Positions 7,691 to 12,012 of a stretch of DNA of 12,012 nucleotides are shown here, one piece after another (position 1 is the stretch's first letter; each line of letters begins with the position of its first letter). Below the pieces are notes generated by a model. The model did no database searches. It was not told the origin of the DNA and saw only the letters and a list, made by a program, of their open reading frames with translations. The translations under genes and the position numbers were made by a program. The stretch is from JBEATZ01 sp041178545 (GTDB lineage: Bacteria > Planctomycetota > UBA1135 > UBA2386): positions 1 through 12,012 of the forward strand of contig JBEGVB010000019.1 of the NCBI GenBank assembly GCA_041178545.1, read 5' to 3'.

Positions 7691-8968
7691 TCAGAGCACC
7701 AAGGAGACTTGGATCAGCAACTGGTCAACGTCTTGGTCGCTGTAGGACGTGCGATTCAGTTCGGCCTGCACCTTGCACCCGTGTCCACGCAAGTACGCCG
7801 TGAGGACGCCACCGATCTGGTCCACGGAGCGTGCGTCGACCCCGCCCGGCAGGAGGGATCCGAACACGGAGGAGAGATCGAGGTCGGCGTAACGGACGCC
7901 GAGTCCCCACTGCAGGTTGCTGTCCCCGCTCTTGGGGAGGGTGTAGTTCACGGCAACGTGGTAGCCGTCGTTGTCCTTCTCTTCCCTGCCGAAGTCCGAT
8001 GCCAAGTCGCTCTGGGCAAAGAAGTACTCCCCCGTGGCCCACCATCCGGCATACCGCCACGCTGTGTTTGCACTCCAGCTCCGGTTGTCGCGTGCCTCAA
8101 GCACCTCTGAGGATGGGAGTTCCAGCGTGCCAACCCCTCGGTCGTCGTACGCGTAGCTGCCACCAATCGTTCCCAGCAGGCAGTTGGACCGGCTCACGTC
8201 ACCTTGGTTGGCGGACTCGTAGTCTTGGGAGCCTTGGGAGGCCAAGTAGTCGCCGAGAATGTCGAGCTGGAGGCTGGCCACGTAGACGACTTCGTTGTCC
8301 GCGGTCGTGTTCAGGTCGGGCATGAATCGCTCGAGACCCGCAGAGACAAAGGAGTCCTGCACCCCGGCGAACCACCGAAGGGCGCCCTCGGCATAGCTGC
8401 CGTTCAGCCAAGCGCCCTGGCTCCGCTCGGTGGCGAAGAACTTGGAGGCGATGGAGCGCTCCACCATGGCGAGACCAGCGGAAGTGCCTGTGGCCTCGAG
8501 GCCAAAGTGGGTCTTCCCTTGGCCAAACCGCAGGCCGATCGACTCTGTTTCGGTTTCGAAGAAGTTCCACTGGACCCATGCATCCAGCAGGGAGCCTTCC
8601 TGGTCTTCCTCGGCCCAGTCCATCTCCACTTGGAAGCGGATGTGGGGATTGTAGGCGTGGCCTGAGAAGCGAGTGCGCGCACGACGCACCTCGAAGTCTT
8701 GGTTGTTGCCTTCGCTATCATCCAGCCAACTGCCCGACCCGTTGCGCTCGTCGGCGCCGAAGGAATGCAGGTACTGAACCTGCAGCCGGTTGAGGAGGTT
8801 GAGCCGGAACTCGTCCCCGCCGTCGAAAGTGATCCCGGAGCCTGCCCGGTACGAGATTGGTTCTGCGGGCCGGAAGATGTCCTTCGCAGGAGGATCTTCT
8901 CCCGCAGCAGCAGCGCAGAGGGGGCCAAAGGAAAACAAGACGACCGCGCCACGGATGATGGGGTTCAT
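7691..8968 (-). CDS. OprO/OprP-family outer-membrane porin (porin B)
   Basis: A 425-residue beta-barrel porin, the longest of the four paralogues. The start is ATG 8968, because AAGGAGAG sits 5-12 nt upstream; an ATG 24 nt further out lacks such a site and adds charged residues before the signal peptide. The signal peptide is about residues 1-22 (ending CAAAA). Then come ITFDGGDEFRLNL (46-58), DFEVRRARTRFSGH (91-104), LDAWVQWNF (128-136) and ERSQGAWLNG (181-190). The DNEVVYVAS loop (224-232), LPKSGDSNLQWG (344-355) and LRGHGCKVQAEL (393-404) follow. Inserts at 72-88 and 245-295 set it apart from its neighbours. It contains cysteines at 263 and 398, uncommon in porins, and ends in Leu instead of Phe. 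It is followed after 34 nt by the FAD gene. The substrate is unknown. Confidence 0.85.
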   Translation of the reverse strand: MNPIIRGAVVLFSFGPLCAAAAGEDPPAKDIFRPAEPISYRAGSGITFDGGDEFRLNLLNRLQVQYLHSFGADERNGSGSWLDDSEGNNQDFEVRRARTRFSGHAYNPHIRFQVEMDWAEEDQEGSLLDAWVQWNFFETETESIGLRFGQGKTHFGLEATGTSAGLAMVERSIASKFFATERSQGAWLNGSYAEGALRWFAGVQDSFVSAGLERFMPDLNTTADNEVVYVASLQLDILGDYLASQGSQDYESANQGDVSRSNCLLGTIGGSYAYDDRGVGTLELPSSEVLEARDNRSWSANTAWRYAGWWATGEYFFAQSDLASDFGREEKDNDGYHVAVNYTLPKSGDSNLQWGLGVRYADLDLSSVFGSLLPGGVDARSVDQIGGVLTAYLRGHGCKVQAELNRTSYSDQDVDQLLIQVSLVL

Positions 8969-8973
8969 TCGGA

Positions 8974-8981
8974 CTCTCCTT
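8974..8981 (-). promoter_or_regulatory. Ribosome-binding site fixing the porin B start
   Basis: The minus strand reads AAGGAGAG here, with the AGGAG core 7 nt before the ATG at 8968. This decides the start in favour of 8968 over the in-frame ATG at 8992, which would place the Shine-Dalgarno inside the coding region. Confidence 0.75.
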
Positions 8982-8991
8982 CTGGGCACCA

Positions 8992-9021
8992 TTCTTACTC
9001 AAAACCGCGGAGTCTTTCCAA
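8992..9021 (-). promoter_or_regulatory. Possible promoter for porin B
   Basis: On the minus strand TTGGAA (9021-9016) is followed after 18 nt by TAAGAA (8997-8992), a rough -35/-10 pair in the 95-nt gap between porins C and B. The match to a housekeeping consensus is imperfect and sigma preferences of this organism are unknown, so this is tentative. Confidence 0.25.
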
Positions 9022-9063
9022 TCTCAGGGTCCAGTCCGTGTGGCTGCCTCAGGCCCACCCCGT

Positions 9064-10257
9064 TCAGATCGTGACCTGCCACTGCAGCACGACCGTGAAC
9101 CCTTGGTCGTCCGTCGTGTCGTCCCAGGCCTGGGTCACTCCCAACTGCGTCTTGAGCGGGTGGCCGCGGTGGAAGGCATTGAGGCCGAGGCTCAGCTCGC
9201 GCACTGCATCGAAGTCGTTGCCGCTGGTCCCCACCCCCTGCACCTCGGGATCGGGGCACCGCTCGGACCACCTTGCCGCGAAGCCCCACTGGGTCGAACC
9301 GTCCTCGGGCACCGGCATCGTCCAGCCGATGGCTGCGTAGAACCCGTCGTGGGAGAGGTGGTTGCCGGCTTCGGTCTCGTCCCACCGCCAGAAGACCTCC
9401 ACGCCCAGCCACCAGCCGCGCCAACGGGCCATGGTGTTGAGGGTCGCCGACTCGGAGGTGGTGGGGCTGCCGGTACCGAACACGTCCTGTTCCTGCCCGT
9501 TGTGGGCCACGGCTGCCCCGAGGGTCACCCGCGGGTCGGGGGTGTCGGCCAGGTCCCCCTGGGTGAGGCTCTCCAGGTTCCGGCCACCGCCCACGAAGTC
9601 GCCCAGCGGGTCGAAGTTGGCTGCGGCCATCCACACCAGCTCGTTGTCCGTGTTGTCGCCGGTGGGGTCTCCGTCCATGCCGGCGGCCATGCCGTGGTTG
9701 GTGGCCCCCAGCGTCCAACGGACGGTGGCATCCCGGTGGATCCCGTGCAGCCAGGCGCCGCGGGCCCGGCTGTCGGCGAAGAACTTGGTGGCGTCGCTGC
9801 GCTCGACGAAGAGCAACCCGGACGAACTGCCTGTTCCCTCCAGCCCATAGTGAGGGTCGGCCTGGCCGGTGCGGAAGCCGACGGTCTGGCCCGCATCCCG
9901 CAGGAAGTCCCACTGGACCCAGGCGTCCTTGATGGGGGTCTCTGGTTCCGTCCAGCTGAGCTGGAGCTTGTACTGGAGCTCGGGGCGGTACGCGTGCCCG
10001 GACAGGCTGGTCCGCGCGCGGCGGACGCGGAACTCCTGGGTGTCCGGCGTGCCTTCCGCGGCCGTTGCCTCCCAGCGCAGCTGGACGCGGTTCTTGAGGT
10101 TCAGGCGAAAGTCCTCACCACCGTCGAGGGTGATGCCCTCGCCCGGCCGCAGGACCCAGCTGGGCTCGCCCAGTCGCGTGGTCCCTGACTGGCCGCGACC
10201 CAGCGTCGCGAGCAGCGCACCTGCTGCGAGGGCGGGGAAGGGGGAGCGGAGTGTCAT
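9064..10257 (-). CDS. OprO/OprP-family outer-membrane porin (porin C)
   Basis: A 397-residue predicted outer-membrane porin. A signal peptide covers about residues 1-22 (hydrophobic core PALAAGALLATLG). The N-terminal signature is altered to ITLDGGEDFRLNL (42-54). It keeps EFRVRRARTSLSGH (75-88), IKDAWVQWDF (109-118), SRARGAWLHG (163-172), the acidic GDNTDNELVW loop (200-209), NFDPLGDFVGGG (214-225) and FHRGHPLKTQL (362-372). The block that reads LPKSG..LQWG in its neighbours is MPVPEDGSTQWG (314-325) here. It ends in Ile, not Phe. No Shine-Dalgarno precedes the ATG. The gene starts 110 nt after porin D, across a strong hairpin, and ends 95 nt before porin B. It resembles porin A most in the GHxLKTQL block. 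The substrate cannot be read from sequence. Confidence 0.85.
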   Translation of the reverse strand: MTLRSPFPALAAGALLATLGRGQSGTTRLGEPSWVLRPGEGITLDGGEDFRLNLKNRVQLRWEATAAEGTPDTQEFRVRRARTSLSGHAYRPELQYKLQLSWTEPETPIKDAWVQWDFLRDAGQTVGFRTGQADPHYGLEGTGSSSGLLFVERSDATKFFADSRARGAWLHGIHRDATVRWTLGATNHGMAAGMDGDPTGDNTDNELVWMAAANFDPLGDFVGGGRNLESLTQGDLADTPDPRVTLGAAVAHNGQEQDVFGTGSPTTSESATLNTMARWRGWWLGVEVFWRWDETEAGNHLSHDGFYAAIGWTMPVPEDGSTQWGFAARWSERCPDPEVQGVGTSGNDFDAVRELSLGLNAFHRGHPLKTQLGVTQAWDDTTDDQGFTVVLQWQVTI

Positions 10258-10294
10258 GCGGTGGGGGAGGGGCGCGCGAGGTGCCCACCCAAAC

Positions 10295-10328
10295 GCAAAC
10301 GAGCCGGGACATTGCCCGGCTCGTTTGC
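10295..10328 (-). terminator. 14-bp perfect hairpin after porin D
   Basis: GCAAACGAGCCGGG (10295-10308) and CCCGGCTCGTTTGC (10315-10328) are perfect reverse complements around a 6-nt loop. It begins about 40 nt past the porin D stop and ends 37 nt before the porin C start. On the minus strand only GTTTGGG follows, a weak U-tract. It could therefore be an intrinsic terminator, a partial attenuator, or an mRNA 3'-end stabiliser that sets porin D output above the rest of the cluster. Confidence 0.7.
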
Positions 10329-10330
10329 GG

Positions 10331-10366
10331 GGGCCCGAAGGCCCTAACCTGTTGTCAGGTCAACAG
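10331..10366 (-). other. Two small stem-loops between porin D stop and main hairpin
   Basis: GGGCC-CGAA-GGCCC (10331-10344) forms a tight 5-bp stem. CTGTTG-TCAGGT-CAACAG (10349-10366) forms a 6-bp stem ending next to the stop codon. With the 14-bp hairpin they give three consecutive structures in the first ~75 nt of the porin D 3' UTR. Individually they are weak; together they suggest a structured transcript end. Confidence 0.4.
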
Positions 10367-10367
10367 A

Positions 10368-11537
10368 TCAGATGATGATCTGGAACTGGACCAGGATCTG
10401 CTGGGCCGTATCGGTGCCGTCGTCCAGGTTGTTGAACTCGACCTGGGTCTTGCACTTGTGGCCGTGGTAGAAGGCGTTCAGCACGAGGCCGAACTGCTCG
10501 ACCGAGTCAGCCAGGATGGTGTCATCCAGGGTGAACTCGGAGTAGCGGACGCCCACACCCCACTGCATCGCGCTGTCGCCGTTCTTCGGCAGGGTGTAGC
10601 CGACGGTGCCGCTGAAGCCGTCGTGGTCGAGGCTGTCGCCGCCGACGATGTCGTCGGTGCGGTTGTAGTAGTCGACCATGACCCAGAAGTTGCTCACCGA
10701 CCATGCGGTGTTCAGGTTGAACTGGGTCGACTCGTTCTCAAGGCCAAAGGCGTTGTTGTCCGAGCCGCGGTTGTCGATGGCGACACCGGCGCCGACGGTG
10801 CCCTTGATCTCCTTGGCACCTTCCAGATCGCCCTGCATCCAGCTCTCGTAGGTCTTGCCGCCACCAACGTAGTCGCCCATGGGGTCGAAGTTGGCGCTGG
10901 CGACGTAGACGAGCTCGTTGTCGTCGTTGTCACCATCGTCGCTGCCGTCCACGGCATCGGAGACACCGTTGTTCTGGACACCGGCCATCCAGCGGAACTT
11001 GCTCTCCGCGTGGTTGCCCTGCAGCCAAGCGCCGCGGGCGCGGCTGTTGGCGAAGAACTCCGTGGCGATGGAGCGCTCGACGAAGTAGAGGCCGGCGGAG
11101 GTGCCGGTGAACTCGAGGCCGTGGCCGGGCTTGCCCTGGCCAGTGCGCAGGCCGACGGTCGAGCCGTCGCCATGGACGAAGTTCCACTGGGTCCATGCAT
11201 CACGGATGGCGGAGTCGTTGTCCGTCCAGTCCATCATGAGGTTGTAGTGGATGTTCTTGTTGTAGACGTGGCCGCTCAGGCTGGTGCGAGCGCGGCGGAT
11301 GTCGAAGTTCTGGGTGTCCTCGACGTCGTCGCCGAAGGTCTCGACGTACTGGACCTGCAGGCGGTTCTTCAGCGTGAGGCTGAAGTCGTCGCCACCGTCA
11401 AAGGTGACGCCGGAGCCGGCCTTGAAGGAGACCGGGCTCTTGTCCTGGAACTTGTTCTCGCCTTCGCCACCATTGGCCATCGCGAGGGAAGCGGTAACAG
11501 CCGTGGCCAGAAGGCCGATCGTGAACGTGTTGGTCAT
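10368..11537 (-). CDS. OprO/OprP-family outer-membrane porin (porin D)
   Basis: First porin of the minus-strand cluster, 389 residues. The ATG at 11537 is chosen because GGAGGAG lies 11 nt upstream and a classic signal peptide starts there (1-21, cleavage after AMA). The frame is open to 11585, but that extension would cover the ribosome-binding site. The mature chain has GVTFDGGDDFSLTL (43-56), NFDIRRARTSLSGH (77-90), IRDAWTQWNF (111-120), RTGQGKPGHG (131-140) and SRARGAWLQGNH (165-176). Next are a very acidic loop DGSDDGDNDDNELVYVAS (197-214), LPKNGDSAMQWG (316-327) and FYHGHKCKTQVEF (356-368). It ends QFQIII, so it lacks the usual terminal Phe. Cys362 falls at the same place as Cys398 of porin B. 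It has the best ribosome-binding site of the cluster and a hairpin directly after it, suggesting the highest expression. The channel substrate is unknown. Confidence 0.88.
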   Translation of the reverse strand: MTNTFTIGLLATAVTASLAMANGGEGENKFQDKSPVSFKAGSGVTFDGGDDFSLTLKNRLQVQYVETFGDDVEDTQNFDIRRARTSLSGHVYNKNIHYNLMMDWTDNDSAIRDAWTQWNFVHGDGSTVGLRTGQGKPGHGLEFTGTSAGLYFVERSIATEFFANSRARGAWLQGNHAESKFRWMAGVQNNGVSDAVDGSDDGDNDDNELVYVASANFDPMGDYVGGGKTYESWMQGDLEGAKEIKGTVGAGVAIDNRGSDNNAFGLENESTQFNLNTAWSVSNFWVMVDYYNRTDDIVGGDSLDHDGFSGTVGYTLPKNGDSAMQWGVGVRYSEFTLDDTILADSVEQFGLVLNAFYHGHKCKTQVEFNNLDDGTDTAQQILVQFQIII

Positions 11538-11548
11538 CTGAGTTTGTT

Positions 11549-11555
11549 CTCCTCC
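11549..11555 (-). promoter_or_regulatory. Strong Shine-Dalgarno of porin D
   Basis: The minus strand reads GGAGGAG, ending 11 nt before the ATG at 11537. It is the longest anti-16S match in the window and fixes the porin D start. Confidence 0.75.
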
Positions 11556-11566
11556 CAAGATTGGGA
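11553..11566. promoter_or_regulatory. Palindrome overlapping the porin D ribosome-binding site
   Basis: TCCCAAGATTGGGA has 6-bp perfect arms around a 2-nt centre and shares three bases with the GGAGGAG of porin D. It could be an operator close to the start of translation. The 2-nt centre is too tight for a stable RNA hairpin without opening a base pair, so a DNA-binding role is likelier than an RNA one. Inferred only. Confidence 0.35.
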
Positions 11567-11718
11567 TTCGTTTCGTGGCAGCCATCCCGGCGGCGAAGGA
11601 AGAAACTTTTTGGTTAGGGAAAGGGACGATCGCCTCCGGGAAGGTTGCGATGGCATGGGAAGGTACGCACCTCGTCGGAGCCCGGTAAAGCGTGAAGTCC
11701 GTGATTTTCTGCTTTCGC

Positions 11719-11734
11719 CCTAACGGATGTTAGG
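11719..11734. promoter_or_regulatory. Inverted repeat CCTAAC-GGAT-GTTAGG upstream of porin D
   Basis: Six-bp perfect arms around a 4-nt spacer, about 185 nt before the porin D ATG. The GTTAGG half recurs at 11613-11618 (within GGTTAGGG), again upstream of porin D. Repeated half-sites in a promoter region are consistent with a regulator-binding site, but no regulator can be named. Confidence 0.35.
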
Positions 11735-11945
11735 TGTGGAAGAAGTCGCTAAGGTTTGACTCATCCCCTTGCTCAGAAGAGCTTTGAGCTGTGGAAAGCC
11801 ATCCAGATTGCGGCCGTCGAGATGTCGAGTTCGGCCCCCAAACTGTGGTTTCTCTGCCGTCCTCGCCCTTGGGGAGCGCGGTCCAAACTCGCCGAAATCG
11901 CGCCTGCGTTGCGCGCGCCGACGGGTTCCCTATGGTCTCGCCGCC

Positions 11946-12012
11946 ATGAGCGAGGTCCGCCGCACCACTTGCAGTCGCGACTGCCCCGATGCTTGCGGGA
12001 TCCTTGCCACGG
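11946..12012 (+). CDS. Molybdopterin oxidoreductase, N-terminal fragment
   Basis: Only the first 22 codons are present before the window ends. They read MSEVRRTTCSRDCPDACG and then ILAT. Cys9, Cys13 and Cys17 in C-x3-C-x3-C, with the CPDxCG context, match the [4Fe-4S] motif that opens many molybdopterin (bis-MGD) oxidoreductases of the formate dehydrogenase/DMSO reductase superfamily. There is no Tat signal before the cluster, which suggests a cytoplasmic enzyme. No Shine-Dalgarno precedes the ATG. The substrate cannot be predicted from this fragment. It is transcribed divergently from porin D. Confidence 0.75.
   Translation, partial: MSEVRRTTCSRDCPDACGILAT

Larger units (their letters stand above)
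11538..11945. other. Divergent intergenic region between porin D and the molybdoenzyme gene
   Basis: This 408-nt stretch has no supported gene and must hold the promoters of two divergent genes. Symmetrical elements are seen at 11553-11566 and 11719-11734, the latter with a related GGTTAGGG at 11612-11619. Base composition is less GC-rich around 11596-11625 and 11696-11775 than in the neighbouring genes. I see no convincing -35/-10 pair for porin D. For the rightward gene, TTGCGC followed after 16 nt by TATGGT (11931-11936) would give a nearly leaderless transcript, but the match is poor. Confidence 0.6.

Noticed and set aside
6088..7803. 571-residue + strand frame antisense to porin A and the FAD gene
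   Set aside because: Spans three minus-strand genes and their gaps, has no domain, and is explained as an antisense shadow.
10251..11723. 490-residue + strand frame antisense to porin D
   Set aside because: Val/Asp/Gly-rich antisense shadow; porin D has a signal peptide, a ribosome-binding site and family motifs on the opposite strand.
11719..11760. Pho box upstream of porin D
   Set aside because: The TTAGC/CCTAAC elements do not form the regularly spaced direct repeats of known PhoB/PhoP boxes, so Pho control cannot be claimed.

Overview
The window is GC-rich DNA from a Gram-negative (diderm) bacterium. It has outer-membrane porins with Sec signal peptides, a full-length cobalamin-dependent methionine synthase, and few Shine-Dalgarno sequences. 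Several divergent OprO/OprP-family porins clustered together, with weak ribosome-binding sites, would suit a Planctomycetota-like lineage. That assignment is an inference from style, not proof.

Layout. Positions 1-579 hold no gene I can support. Most of this stretch is strikingly pyrimidine-rich on the + strand and contains an imperfect direct repeat of about 86 nt. Two + strand genes follow: a fused ThrE-family threonine/serine exporter (580-1800) and, 72 nt later, metH (1873-5397), with all four MetH modules and their key residues intact. metH runs convergently, across a 33-nt gap, into a minus-strand cluster.

The minus-strand cluster spans 11537 down to 5431. In transcription order it holds porin D (11537-10368), porin C (10257-9064), porin B (8968-7691), a short protoporphyrinogen-oxidase-like FAD protein (7656-6682) and porin A (6627-5431). 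The four porins are clearly paralogous. They share an N-terminal FDGGD-type motif, an acidic DNE loop, an LPK..(D/E)S..QWG block and a near-C-terminal GHxxKxQ block, but they have diverged a great deal elsewhere. A 14-bp perfect hairpin lies just after porin D. An inverted repeat covers the start codon of the FAD gene, and a small palindrome lies against the ribosome-binding site of porin D.

After a 408-nt divergent intergenic region, a + strand gene starts at 11946 and runs off the edge. Its first 22 residues carry the C-x3-C-x3-C iron-sulfur signature of a molybdopterin oxidoreductase.

How the genes fit together. ThrE and MetH are both amino-acid functions (Thr/Ser export, Met synthesis) and could share a transcript. 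The porin array looks like a locally duplicated and diversified set of outer-membrane channels whose substrates cannot be read from sequence. The shortened FAD protein inside the array is the least explained element. I see no recognisable defence, mobile or CRISPR system. The most interesting material is the porin array with its embedded oxidoreductase and palindromic junctions, and the repeat-bearing pyrimidine-rich tract at the left edge.
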